Assembly: GCA_046348585.1 (NCBI GenBank)
Contig: JAXMDZ010000012.1
Span: 24,933 to 88,932, forward strand
Length of the DNA: 64,000 bases
From: JADZAI01 sp046348585
GTDB lineage: Bacteria; Pseudomonadota; Alphaproteobacteria; Micropepsales; Micropepsaceae
Direction: 5' to 3'
Shown here: in pieces, positions 1 through 8,246 of the stretch
Numbering within the stretch: position 1 is the first letter of the stretch
Layout: each line of letters begins with the position of its first letter
Made by a program: the position numbers and the translations under genes
Notes under the pieces: model-generated
Told to the model about the DNA's origin: nothing
The model's input: the letters and a program-made list of their open reading frames with translations, nothing else
The model's database searches: none

Positions 1-1
1 C

Positions 2-499
2 GACGGCGCCAAGACCCGCGTCGTGCCGCGCGCCGTGCAGTTCGACCCGGTGACCGACCGCCCCGTGCATTTCGACCTGTTCCGCCTCGAAAGCGGCACC
101 AAGGTTTCGCTCTTCATCCCCGTGCGCTTCATCAACCACGACGCCTCGCCCGGCCTGAAGCGCGCCGGCGTGCTGAACATCGTGCGCCACGAAGTCGAGC
201 TGATCTGTCCGGCCGACAACATCCCGTCCGAACTGGTCGGCGACCTGACCGGCCTCAACTTCAACGACTCGCTGCACATCTCGGCCTTCAAGCTGCCCGA
301 AGGCGTGACCCCGGCGATCCGCAACCGCGACTTCACCATCGCCTCGATCGCCCCGCCGTCGGTGAAGGGCCTCGACGAGGAAGCCCCGGCCGCCGAAGGC
401 GAGGCCGCGCCCGCCGCCGGCGCCAAGGCGCCCGCCGGCAAGGCCGCCGCCCCCGCCGCGAAGGCCGCCGCCCCGGCCGCCCCCGCCAAGAAGAAGTAA
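2..499 (+). CDS. rplY: 50S ribosomal protein L25/CTC, 5'-truncated by window edge
   Basis: Ribosomal protein L25 of the long general-stress (CTC/TL5) type, which binds 5S rRNA in the large subunit. The reading frame is open at the left window edge, so the start and most of the 5S-binding N-terminal domain lie outside. What remains (about 165 residues) is the end of that domain plus the beta-rich C-terminal domain. The last 45 or so residues form an Ala/Pro/Lys-rich tail ending in AKKK, a low-complexity extension common in alphaproteobacterial L25. pth follows after 45 bp, giving the familiar rplY-pth-ychF order. A 7-bp GC-rich hairpin without a T tract sits in the gap at 506-523 and may attenuate read-through. 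Confidence 0.93.
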   Translation, partial: DGAKTRVVPRAVQFDPVTDRPVHFDLFRLESGTKVSLFIPVRFINHDASPGLKRAGVLNIVRHEVELICPADNIPSELVGDLTGLNFNDSLHISAFKLPEGVTPAIRNRDFTIASIAPPSVKGLDEEAPAAEGEAAPAAGAKAPAGKAAAPAAKAAAPAAPAKKK

Positions 500-544
500 G
501 GCCGCCGCGGACGGTCGTCCGCGCCGCCCGCCGGGGGCTGACCC

Positions 545-1237
545 ATGCTGCTGCTCGTCGGTCTCGGCAATCCCGGCCGCGACTATGCCGGGCATCGCCA
601 CAATGTCGGCTTCATGGCGGTGGACGCCATCGCCCAGCGTCACCGCTTCGCGCCCTGGAAGAAGCAGTTCAAGGCCGAAACCGCCGAGGGCTTTCTCGAT
701 TCGCCCAAGGGCCGCGTGAAGGTGCTGGCGCTGAAGCCCCAGACCTACATGAACCTCTCCGGCGAGGCCGTGCAGGCGGCGGCGCATTTCTATCGCATCG
801 ATCCGGCCGACATCGCCGTGCTCTATGACGAGCTGGACCTCGCGGCCGGCAAGATCCGCGTCAAGACCGGCGGCGGCGCGGCCGGCCATAACGGCATCCG
901 CTCCATCGCCGGGGCGCTGGGGCCGGACTTCCGCCGCATCCGCATCGGCATCGCCCATCCCGGCGACAAGGCCCGCGTCACCGGCCATGTGCTGGGCAAT
1001 TTCACCAAGGACGATCAGGCCTGGCTCGTTCCCCTGCTCGACGCCATCGCCGAGGCCGCGCCCTTCATCGCGGCGGGCGACGATATCGGCTTCATGAACA
1101 AGGTCGCGGTGCTGCGCGGCGAGCCGCCCGAGAAGGCCAAGGCCGAAACGTCAAAGGCGGACAACACGTCCGCGCCCTCCCCCTCCGGCCCCAAGGGCCG
1201 CCTCCCCCGCGAACGGGGGAGCCAAGACGAAAGCTGA
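545..1237 (+). CDS. pth: Peptidyl-tRNA hydrolase
   Basis: Cytoplasmic esterase that releases tRNA from prematurely dropped peptidyl-tRNAs. The N-terminus shows the family signature GLGNPG (residues 6-11) followed by RHNVGF, in which His19 corresponds to the catalytic His20 of the E. coli enzyme. The conserved YMNLSG and YDELDL motifs supply the Asn and Asp of the active site. The core fills about 190 residues. The protein then carries a polar Ser/Pro/Lys/Arg-rich tail of about 40 residues that is not needed for the fold. It lies between rplY and ychF, with only 6 bp to ychF, so probably one operon. The ATG is preceded by a GGGGGCTG stretch. Confidence 0.96.
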   Translation: MLLLVGLGNPGRDYAGHRHNVGFMAVDAIAQRHRFAPWKKQFKAETAEGFLDSPKGRVKVLALKPQTYMNLSGEAVQAAAHFYRIDPADIAVLYDELDLAAGKIRVKTGGGAAGHNGIRSIAGALGPDFRRIRIGIAHPGDKARVTGHVLGNFTKDDQAWLVPLLDAIAEAAPFIAAGDDIGFMNKVAVLRGEPPEKAKAETSKADNTSAPSPSGPKGRLPRERGSQDES

Positions 1238-1243
1238 AGCGCC

Positions 1244-2341
1244 ATGGGTTTCAAATGCGGCATCGTCGGTCTGCCCAATGTCGGCAAGTCGACGCTCTTC
1301 AACGCGCTGACGCAGACCGCCGCGGCGCAGGCGGCGAACTATCCCTTCTGCACCATCGAGCCGAATGTCGGCGAGGTCGCGGTGCCCGACCCGCGCCTTG
1401 AGACGCTGGCCCGCATCGCCAAGTCGCAGAACGTGGTGCCGACCCGCATCTCGTTCGTCGACATCGCGGGGCTGGTGCGCGGCGCCTCGAAGGGCGAGGG
1501 CCTCGGCAACCAGTTCCTCGGCAATATCCGCGAGGTCGATGCGATCGTGCATGTCCTGCGCTGCTTCGAGGACGGCGACGTCACCCATGTCGAAGGCCGC
1601 ATCGATCCGATCGCCGACGCCGAAACGATCGACACCGAGCTGATGCTCGCCGACCTCGACAGCCTGGAGAAGCGCATCGTTCCGCTGGAGAAGAAGGCGA
1701 AGGGCGGCGACAAGGAAGCGATCGCCCTCGCCGCGCTGATGACCAAGGCGCTGGTGCTGCTGCGCGAGGGCCGTCCGGCGCGCGAGGCGAAGCTGGAGCC
1801 GGAGGAGGCGGCGCCCTTCTCGCAGCTCGGCCTCATCACCTCCAAGCCGGTGCTCTATGTCTGCAATGTCGACGAGGCCTCGGCCGCGGCCGGCAACGCC
1901 TTCTCGGCCCGCGTCGAGGCGATGGCGAAGGCTCAGGGCGCCGAATGCGTCGTCTTCTCCGCCAAGATCGAATCGGAGATCGCGGTGCTGCCCTTCGAGG
2001 AGCGCGGCGACTATCTGGAGGCGGCGGGCCTGCCCGAAGCCGGCCTCGACCGCATGATCCGCGCCGGCTACCACCTGCTCGGCCTCATCACCTATTTCAC
2101 GGTGGGTCCGAAGGAGGCGCGCGCCTGGACGATCGTGAAGGGCACCAAGGCGCCCAAGGCCGCCGGCGTCATCCACACCGATTTCGAGAAGGGCTTCATC
2201 CGCGCCGAAACCACCGCCTTCGACGATTTCGTCGCGGCCGGCGGCGAAGCGGGCGCCAAGGAAGCCGGCAAGATGCGCCTGGAAGGCAAGGACTACGTCG
2301 TCAAGGACGGCGACATCCTGATGTTTCGCTTCAACACCTGA
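1244..2341 (+). CDS. ychF: Redox-regulated ATPase/GTPase YchF
   Basis: Universally conserved Obg-family P-loop protein (OLA1 in eukaryotes) that prefers ATP and associates with ribosomes. The length of 365 residues is standard. The P-loop GLPNVGKST is at residues 9-17, the switch II motif DIAGLVRGAS lies near residue 72, and NVDE stands in the NKxD position, the change associated with ATP preference in this family. The C-terminal TGS-like domain ends in KDGDILMFRFNT, the typical terminus. It is co-directional with pth and probably translated from the same transcript. A perfect 20-bp palindrome follows the stop codon and also overlaps the end of the convergent gene. Confidence 0.97.
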   Translation: MGFKCGIVGLPNVGKSTLFNALTQTAAAQAANYPFCTIEPNVGEVAVPDPRLETLARIAKSQNVVPTRISFVDIAGLVRGASKGEGLGNQFLGNIREVDAIVHVLRCFEDGDVTHVEGRIDPIADAETIDTELMLADLDSLEKRIVPLEKKAKGGDKEAIALAALMTKALVLLREGRPAREAKLEPEEAAPFSQLGLITSKPVLYVCNVDEASAAAGNAFSARVEAMAKAQGAECVVFSAKIESEIAVLPFEERGDYLEAAGLPEAGLDRMIRAGYHLLGLITYFTVGPKEARAWTIVKGTKAPKAAGVIHTDFEKGFIRAETTAFDDFVAAGGEAGAKEAGKMRLEGKDYVVKDGDILMFRFNT

Positions 2342-2348
2342 CGCTTCG

Positions 2349-2368
2349 CGCACGCCTTAAGGCGTGCG
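2349..2368. terminator. Palindrome between convergent genes, candidate bidirectional terminator
   Basis: A perfect 10+10-bp inverted repeat centred on TTAA lies between ychF and the convergent secreted-protein gene, and contains the latter's TAA stop. It has no T tract on either strand, so any termination may be weak or Rho-assisted. Confidence 0.5.
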
Positions 2369-2869
2369 GCGATAGGTCAGGTCGAAATTGGTCGTCCAGG
2401 TCTTGCCGCCGTCGGCCGACCGTTCGCCGTGCTGGCGCACCGAGCCGTCGGGATTGGGCGTCCAGGTGATGCGCTGGAGCCCCGGCGTGTCGTCGCCCCA
2501 CGAGGTCGGCTCCGTCGTCTGCATGCGCATCGCGCCGCCCTCGATGCCGCCGGTCATCTGAAGCAGGCCGCCGGACGAATCGGTCCAGATCTGGTGCCAG
2601 GCGCCGTCCGCGAAGATGTTCTGGCTCATGCCCGTCAGGCCGCTGGCCCCGGTCCAGTTCTCGACGAGGACGCAGCCGCCATGCGCGAGAGCGATGTGGT
2701 TGACGCCGGCCGCATTCGCCGGATCGCCGGTCGCCGTGACGGTCCAGTCGCCGACCCAGAAGTCGAAGGCGCGGTGCTCGGGGGTATCGCACGGCCCGGC
2801 GGGCGCCTCGGCCGCCGGGGCCGCGCCGGCGAGCGCGGCAAGCGTCAGTGCGGACAATGCGGTCTTCAT
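2357..2869 (-). CDS. Secreted DUF1579-like hypothetical protein
   Basis: A 170-residue exported protein. The chosen ATG opens a clean signal peptide (Met-Lys, then a hydrophobic Leu/Ala stretch ending near AAEAPAGP) and is preceded by GAGAGGA at good spacing. The frame stays open further upstream, but that stretch is Arg-rich and unlikely to be coding. The mature part begins with HRAFDFWVGDWTV, followed by regularly spaced Trp and Gly residues (WTGASG, WTPNPDGSVRQ), which resembles the lipocalin-like DUF1579 fold. No catalytic residues are evident and the ligand is unknown. It is convergent with ychF and divergent from the dienelactone hydrolase gene, so probably a single-gene unit. Confidence 0.75.
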   Translation of the reverse strand: MKTALSALTLAALAGAAPAAEAPAGPCDTPEHRAFDFWVGDWTVTATGDPANAAGVNHIALAHGGCVLVENWTGASGLTGMSQNIFADGAWHQIWTDSSGGLLQMTGGIEGGAMRMQTTEPTSWGDDTPGLQRITWTPNPDGSVRQHGERSADGGKTWTTNFDLTYRRTP

Positions 2870-3042
2870 GGCGTCCTCTCCCATCCTGGCGGTCTGCCGC
2901 CTCCAGGGGCGCAGATTGTCCGCCTGGCCCGGTTTACGCAACGGCGGCGGCAGGGGGCGCGGCGGCGGGCCGCCTTGCGCCCGGCGTCCGGCTTGCCGAA
3001 ACTCCCCCGGGAAACGCCTTCACATCAGACCGGACACCGCGC

Positions 3043-3717
3043 ATGGGCCACTTCATCGACTTGACCGCAGCCGACGGCTTCACCTTCGCCGCCTATCACG
3101 TCGAGCCCAAGGGCAAGCGGCGCGGCGGGCTGATCGTCGTGCAGGAGATCTTCGGCGTGAACGCCGACATCCGCGCGACGGCGGAGGATTTCGCGGCGCT
3201 CGGCTACGAGGTGCTGGCGCCCTCGATGTATGACCGCGTGAAGAAGGGCCTCCAGATCGACAGCCACAGCCAGGAGGCGCTGGCCGAGGCGGTGCCGATC
3301 GCCCAGGCGAACGGGCTGGAGAAGCCGGTCATCGACCTTCAGGCCTGCGTGAACTACCTGAAAAGCCGCGGCCCGGTCTTCGTCACCGGCTTCTGCTATG
3401 GCGGCTCGGCCTCGTGGATCGCCGCGACCCAGGTCGAGGGCGTTACGGCGGCGAGCTGCTACTACGGCTCGCTGCTGCCCAATCTCGCGCACCTGAAGCC
3501 TAAATGCCCGGTCATCGCCCATTTCGGCGCGACCGACCCGTTCATCCCCAAGGAGAACGTCGACCGCTTCAAGGCGGAGCAGCCCCAGGTGCCGGTCTAT
3601 CTCTACGACGCCGGGCACGGCTTCTTCACGCGCGGCGGCATGGCCTATGACGAGGCGGCGATGAAGCTGTCGCTGGAGCGCACGCTCGCCCTCTTCGACG
3701 GGGCCGCGGCGGCATGA
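3043..3717 (+). CDS. Dienelactone hydrolase family protein (first copy)
   Basis: An alpha/beta hydrolase of 224 residues, the usual length for dienelactone hydrolase-like carboxylesterases. The catalytic triad is visible: nucleophile Cys in GFCYGGS, Asp in GATDPFIP and His in GHGFF. The Glu that activates the Cys is in QEIFGVN. The longer upstream frame is Ala/Arg-rich and non-conserved, so the start is set at MGHFIDL, where homology begins. Its stop codon overlaps the start of the first MaoC gene by 4 bp, and a second dienelactone hydrolase lies beyond the two MaoC genes. This implies joint expression. The true substrate (lactone, ester or other acyl compound) cannot be read from sequence. 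Confidence 0.88.
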   Translation: MGHFIDLTAADGFTFAAYHVEPKGKRRGGLIVVQEIFGVNADIRATAEDFAALGYEVLAPSMYDRVKKGLQIDSHSQEALAEAVPIAQANGLEKPVIDLQACVNYLKSRGPVFVTGFCYGGSASWIAATQVEGVTAASCYYGSLLPNLAHLKPKCPVIAHFGATDPFIPKENVDRFKAEQPQVPVYLYDAGHGFFTRGGMAYDEAAMKLSLERTLALFDGAAAA

Positions 3718-4178
3718 TCGAAGTCTGGTTCGAGGACCTTCCCGAGGGCAAGACGCTCGACCTCGGCGAGCGGCTGGTGACCCGCGAGGAGATCGTCGCC
3801 TTCGCGTCCGAGTTCGATCCGCAGCCCCATCACCTCGACGACGAGGCGGCGGCGAAGTCGATTCTCGGCGGGCTGTCGGCGAGCGGCTGGCACACCTGCG
3901 CGCTGATGATGCGCCTGCTGGCCGACGGTCTCGCCAACCGCGCCGCCTCGATGGGCTCGCCCGGCATCGAGGAGGTGCGCTGGATGCGCCCCGTCCGCCC
4001 CGGCGACGTGCTGCGCCTGCGCGGCGAGGTGAAATCGGCCCGCGTGTCGAAGTCGCGCCCCGAGATGGGCATCGTCGATATCGAGTGGACGCTGCACAAC
4101 CAGCGCGAACAGGTCGCCTGGATGAAGGCGACCGGCCTCTACGGCGTGCGCAACGCCGCGGCGGGAGGGCCCGCGTGA
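3714..4178 (+). CDS. MaoC-family (hot-dog fold) dehydratase, first copy
   Basis: A 154-residue single hot-dog-domain protein of the MaoC/R-specific enoyl-CoA hydratase family. The hydratase-2 motif reads FDPQPHHLDDEAA (about residues 39-51) and carries the catalytic Asp and His, followed by SASGWHTCALMMR. The later block PVRPGDVLRLRGEV matches the second half of the hot-dog. It is translationally coupled to the upstream hydrolase (ATGA overlap) and to the next MaoC gene (TGATG overlap). A heterodimer of the two MaoC proteins is plausible because they are adjacent and equal in length. The natural CoA thioester substrate is unknown. Confidence 0.87.
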   Translation: MIEVWFEDLPEGKTLDLGERLVTREEIVAFASEFDPQPHHLDDEAAAKSILGGLSASGWHTCALMMRLLADGLANRAASMGSPGIEEVRWMRPVRPGDVLRLRGEVKSARVSKSRPEMGIVDIEWTLHNQREQVAWMKATGLYGVRNAAAGGPA

Positions 4179-4642
4179 TGTGGTGGGAAGACATCGAACT
4201 CGGCGTCACGACGCCGCTCGGCGCCTACACCTTCACCGAGGAGGAAATGATCCGCTTCTCGCGCGCCTACGATCCCCAGCCCTTCCACATCGACCCCGAA
4301 GCGGCGAAGGCCTCGTTCTATGGCGGCATCATCGCCAGCGGCTGGCACGTCGCGGCGGTGTGGATGAAGCTGATGATCGCCAGCTCGCAGAAGCGCGCCG
4401 CGGAACTCGGCGACCGGCGCGCCGGCGGCGTCTCGCCGGGCTTCCTGAACCTGCGCTGGATCAAGCCGACGCGGCCCGGCATGACGCTGCACTACGACAC
4501 GACCACGCACGAGAAGATCGCGCTGAAGTCGCGGCCGGAACTCGGCCTGCTGCGCTCGCTCAACCTGGCGGTGGACGAGAACGGCGAAACGGTGATGAGC
4601 TTCGTCGGCCAGGGCTTCTGGCCGCGCCGCCCGAAGGAATAG
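4178..4642 (+). CDS. MaoC-family (hot-dog fold) dehydratase, second copy
   Basis: The second 154-residue MaoC-type protein. The active-site block is YDPQPFHIDPEAA followed by GGIIASGWHVAAVW, retaining the Asp/His pair. The later PTRPGMTLHYDTTTHEKI is the paired strand region. The ATG overlaps the previous stop (TGATG); a GTG one codon earlier is also possible. It is clearly a paralogue of the preceding gene but diverged, with FLNLRWIKPTRPG matching EEVRWMRPVRPG. Three bases separate it from the second dienelactone hydrolase gene, so all four genes form one transcription unit. Confidence 0.87.
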   Translation: MWWEDIELGVTTPLGAYTFTEEEMIRFSRAYDPQPFHIDPEAAKASFYGGIIASGWHVAAVWMKLMIASSQKRAAELGDRRAGGVSPGFLNLRWIKPTRPGMTLHYDTTTHEKIALKSRPELGLLRSLNLAVDENGETVMSFVGQGFWPRRPKE

Positions 4643-4645
4643 CCC

Positions 4646-5359
4646 ATGCCGATGATCCTGGTGCGTTCGGTCAAGGACGGTTTCGCGTTTCGCGCCTATC
4701 ACGTGCCGGCGAAAGGCGCGCGCAAGGGCGGCCTGGTGCTGGTCCAGGAGATTTTCGGCGTCACCGATCACATCCGCCAGCTCTGCGACGAATACGCCGC
4801 CGACGGCTACGAGGTGCTCTCGCCCTCGCTCTACGACCGTCAGGAGCGCGGCTTCGAGGCCGACTACACGCCGGACGGGATCGCCGCCGCGATGAAGCTG
4901 CGCGACGGCCACGACATGGCCGATTCCATCGGCGACGTGCAGTCCTGCATCGACCGCTTCCGCGAGGCGTCGAGCGATCCGGTCTATATCACCGGCTATT
5001 GCTATGGCGGCTCGGTCGCCTGGGTCGCCGCCTGCCGCTGCAAATATCTGGCGGCGGCGTCCGGCTATTACGGCCGCGCCATCGTCGACTATCTGGACGA
5101 GACGCCGCGCTGCCCGGTGATGCTGCATTTCGGCAAGACCGACGCCTCGATCCCGCTGGAGTTCGTGGACCGCATCGAGGCGGCGCACCCGCAGGCGCAG
5201 GTCTTCCGCTACGACGCCGGGCACGGTTTCAATTCGGACCGCCGCAAGGACTACGACATGGCGAGCGCGGAACTCGCTCGCGCGCGGACGCTGGCGCATT
5301 TCGCCGCCCACCGCACGACGCCGCCGCCCCGGCGCGACCAGTTCGGCAACCCGGTCTGA
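4646..5359 (+). CDS. Dienelactone hydrolase family protein (second copy)
   Basis: An alpha/beta hydrolase of 237 residues, paralogous to the hydrolase at the start of this four-gene block. Conserved pieces are VQEIFGVTDHIRQL, the nucleophile motif GYCYGGSVAW, the Asp in GKTDASIP and the His in GHGFNSD. Its C-terminal 20 residues (TTPPPRRDQFGNPV) are an unconserved polar extension. Promoter signals would lie upstream of the first hydrolase, since no gap in the block exceeds 3 bp. The conserved Cys nucleophile argues for a true dienelactone-hydrolase-type mechanism rather than a serine esterase. Confidence 0.88.
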   Translation: MPMILVRSVKDGFAFRAYHVPAKGARKGGLVLVQEIFGVTDHIRQLCDEYAADGYEVLSPSLYDRQERGFEADYTPDGIAAAMKLRDGHDMADSIGDVQSCIDRFREASSDPVYITGYCYGGSVAWVAACRCKYLAAASGYYGRAIVDYLDETPRCPVMLHFGKTDASIPLEFVDRIEAAHPQAQVFRYDAGHGFNSDRRKDYDMASAELARARTLAHFAAHRTTPPPRRDQFGNPV

Positions 5360-5378
5360 CGATATTGAGGAGAGCGCC

Positions 5379-7148
5379 ATGCGGTGGATCGCGGTTCTGG
5401 GTTTCGCCCTTCTCGGCGCGGCGGCGTCCGCCGCCCAGGCCGCCGAGAACTGCGCCGCCAAATGGCAGGCCGCCTTTCAGGCCCCGATTCCGTGCGAGCC
5501 CTACACGCCGGGCGCGGCCGCCGATGGCGCGGGCTTCTTCTACGAGACCGGCGGCGCCGTTTCCGACGACGTGAAGAAGGCGGTGCTCGACATCGCCGCC
5601 GACGCCTTCGCCGCCTCCAAGGCCAAATACGGCGAGTTCGGAACGCTGAATGCCGTCACCTTCGTCGCCCTGAAGGACAACCACCCCAACTACAACCCCG
5701 CCAGCTTCGCCATCTGGGGCGAGGCGGAAGTGGACAAGCGCCGGGCGGGCGAATCCTGCCCGGTCGTGCTCTTCCCCGCCCTCGCCGACGCCGGGGCCGA
5801 CAAGGCGCGCCAGCTGATCGCCCACGAATTGTGGCACTGCTTCCAGTTCGACAACCTGCCCGGACAGCTCAACGGCGATCCCCTGCCCGCCGACGCGCTC
5901 GGCCGTCAGCTCTGGTTCGAGCGCACCGAATGGTGGGTCGAAGGGTCGGCCCATTATTTCTCGAACCTCGTCTATCCCGGCGCCAATCTGGAGGCGGGGT
6001 CGCAGGAGCTGTTCGACCAGAAGGCGCGCGTCTTCGACCAGCACGGCAAGGGCGCCTATGGCGCGTCGCTGTTCTTCCAGTCGCTCGGCAATTACAGCGG
6101 CCCGGCCGCCGTCATGGAGTTGCTGAAAGGCCTGCCGACCGCCGGCAACGCCAACGCGCAGCGCGCCGGGCTCGCCGCCTATGGCGCGATCGGCGGCGAC
6201 TTCCACAATTACGCGCGCGAACTGATCGTGACGTCGATCATGGATTCGTCCGGCGGCCCGATCATGGTGCCCTTCAAGGGCGAGGAGCGCGCGACGACGC
6301 TCGCCGAGGGCGAAACCGAGATCGCGCTGAACGTGAAGCCGTTCACGGTCGTCAAGTACGTCTTCAATCTGGAGGAAGGCTATCTCTACACCTTCCCGTC
6401 CTTCGCCAAGCTGGGCATGGTCGACGGCATGAAGCTGTCCTACCTGGTGGACGGCAAGTGGATCGAGGCGCTGGCGGACATCAAGATCGACACGCGCTGC
6501 AAGGGATCGAGCGCCGCCCCGATCGCCATGCTGTTCACGCGCACCGACGATTCCGACGGCGAGACGGCGGCCGGTCAGGCCGCCGCGACCTTGACCATGA
6601 GCGCCCATAAGGGCGACTGCCCCTGCGACGCGCTGGAGGCGATCCCGGTCTGCTATGTCGGCAACTGGCTGCTCGACAACAACGCCGCCGGCGTCGCGAT
6701 GAGCAAGAGCAACGACAAGATGGACCTCCAGAGCCTCGACGGCACGATCCGCGTCAATATCGGCGCGGACGGGCGCACGACGCTGAAGCTGAACGGCTGG
6801 GGCCCGAAATGGACGAAGAAGTCGAAGTTCGAGAACGACGACACGGTGCCGAAGTCGATGACCATCACCCTCAACGGCGAGTTCGAGGGCCTGATTGGCA
6901 AGGCCAAGAGCGGCAAGATGTGCGTGATCCCGCTCGCCGACCGCACGACACTCGCCTATGAGGCCATGATCTCGTACTGGGGCGTGGCCGACGAGATGCC
7001 CTATGCGCTGACCAATCCGATGGGCGATCCGCTGGCCGGGCAGGAAGCGGACATCAACTGCGCCGGCGACGAAATCTTCTACGCCATCCCGCTGCCCGGC
7101 AATACGGGCGAAGGCGCGTCGTCGGGCCGCCTGACGCGCGAGCCTTAG
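5379..7148 (+). CDS. Secreted protein with gluzincin-like HELWH...E metalloprotease signature
   Basis: A 589-residue exported protein starting with a clear signal peptide (MRWIAVLGFALLGAAASAAQA) and preceded by GAGGAGAG. At about residues 148-152 it carries HELWH inside IAHELWHCFQFD. About 36 residues later comes WWVEGSAHYF, with Glu near residue 188. This arrangement (HExxH, then E within a W-x-E-G-x-A context) is typical of gluzincin-type zinc peptidases such as the peptidase-MA-like group. The rest, about residues 300-589, is beta-rich with several Cys pairs (CPCDALEAIPVC, CAGDEIF) and no family I recognise. Substrate and localisation beyond the inner membrane are unknown. Its 3' end overlaps the convergent mtnA by 4 bp. 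Confidence 0.72.
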   Translation: MRWIAVLGFALLGAAASAAQAAENCAAKWQAAFQAPIPCEPYTPGAAADGAGFFYETGGAVSDDVKKAVLDIAADAFAASKAKYGEFGTLNAVTFVALKDNHPNYNPASFAIWGEAEVDKRRAGESCPVVLFPALADAGADKARQLIAHELWHCFQFDNLPGQLNGDPLPADALGRQLWFERTEWWVEGSAHYFSNLVYPGANLEAGSQELFDQKARVFDQHGKGAYGASLFFQSLGNYSGPAAVMELLKGLPTAGNANAQRAGLAAYGAIGGDFHNYARELIVTSIMDSSGGPIMVPFKGEERATTLAEGETEIALNVKPFTVVKYVFNLEEGYLYTFPSFAKLGMVDGMKLSYLVDGKWIEALADIKIDTRCKGSSAAPIAMLFTRTDDSDGETAAGQAAATLTMSAHKGDCPCDALEAIPVCYVGNWLLDNNAAGVAMSKSNDKMDLQSLDGTIRVNIGADGRTTLKLNGWGPKWTKKSKFENDDTVPKSMTITLNGEFEGLIGKAKSGKMCVIPLADRTTLAYEAMISYWGVADEMPYALTNPMGDPLAGQEADINCAGDEIFYAIPLPGNTGEGASSGRLTREP

Positions 7149-8242
7149 GCGCGCCGCTCGGGATAGAGCGTCAGCAGACCCGCTTCGCTCGCCGGGGCGT
7201 TGCCGCGTTCGGTGATGAAGCCGGTGACGAGACGGGCCGGCGTCACGTCAAAGCCGGGATTGGCGGCCGGGCTGCCGGGCGCTGCGATCTCGACCGTCGC
7301 CAGCGAGCCGTCGGGCAGGCGGCCGGTCATCTTCAGCACCTCGTCGGCCGAACGTTCCTCGATGGGGATCGCGCCAACGCCGGTCTTCATCGACCAGTCG
7401 ATGGTCGAATAGGGCAGCGCGACATGGAACGGCACGCCGTTGTCCTTCGCGGCGAGCGCCTTCAGATAGGTGCCGATCTTGTTGGCGACGTCGCCATTGG
7501 CGGTCACCCGGTCGGTGCCGACGATGCAGAGATCGACGAGGCCGGCCTGCATCAGATGGCCGCCGGCATTGTCGGCGACGATGGTGTGCGGCACGCCGTG
7601 CGCGCCCAGCTCGAACGCCGTCAGCGAGGCGCCCTGATTGCGCGGGCGCGTCTCGTCCACCCAGACATGGAGCTTCAGGCCCTTGTCGTGCGCCATGTAG
7701 ATGGGCGCGAGCGCCGTGCCCCAGTCGACGCAGCCGAGCCAGCCGGCGTTGCAGTGGGTGAGGATGTTGACGGTCGCGCCCGCTTCCTTCACCCCGGCCG
7801 CCGCCTCGATCAGCTTCAGCCCGTTCTCGCCGATGCGGCGGCAGGTCTCGACGTCGTCCTCGCAGAGCCTGGCGGCGCGCGCATAGGCGGCGGCGGCGCG
7901 TTCCGCGGGCGGCAGATCGCGCACGGCGGCGGCGACTTCGCCGAGCGCCCAGCGCAGATTGATCGCGGTCGGCCGCGTCTCGGCGAGCAGCGCGCTCGCC
8001 GCCGCCAGCGAGGCGTCGGACGGATCGGCCCTCAGCGCCATGGCGAGGCCGTAGGCCGCCGTCGCGCCGATCAGCGGCGCGCCGCGCACCACCATCGCGC
8101 GGATCGCCTGCGCGCAGTCCCCGGCCGATTGCAGCGTCATCGTCTCGAAGCGGTGCGGCAGCGCCGTCTGGTCGATCACCGTGACCGACCAGCCGTCCGC
8201 GTTCGGCCAGATCGTGCGATAGGGCGTGCCGCCGATCTTCAT
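7145..8242 (-). CDS. mtnA: S-methyl-5-thioribose-1-phosphate isomerase
   Basis: Converts methylthioribose-1-phosphate to methylthioribulose-1-phosphate in 5'-methylthioadenosine (MTA) salvage. The 365 residues match the family, which is related to eIF2B alpha. Diagnostic stretches are RFETMTLQSAGDCAQAIRAM, MVVRGAPLIGATAAYG, NILTHCNAGWLGCVDWGTAL with the catalytic Cys, and ADNAGGHLMQAGLVD with the catalytic-region Asp. It is the last gene of a tight minus-strand operon behind mtnP and apt (4 bp from apt). The later enzymes of the classical route (mtnB, mtnC/D) are not in this window. Confidence 0.95.
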   Translation of the reverse strand: MKIGGTPYRTIWPNADGWSVTVIDQTALPHRFETMTLQSAGDCAQAIRAMVVRGAPLIGATAAYGLAMALRADPSDASLAAASALLAETRPTAINLRWALGEVAAAVRDLPPAERAAAAYARAARLCEDDVETCRRIGENGLKLIEAAAGVKEAGATVNILTHCNAGWLGCVDWGTALAPIYMAHDKGLKLHVWVDETRPRNQGASLTAFELGAHGVPHTIVADNAGGHLMQAGLVDLCIVGTDRVTANGDVANKIGTYLKALAAKDNGVPFHVALPYSTIDWSMKTGVGAIPIEERSADEVLKMTGRLPDGSLATVEIAAPGSPAANPGFDVTPARLVTGFITERGNAPASEAGLLTLYPERRA

Positions 8243-8246
8243 CGGC

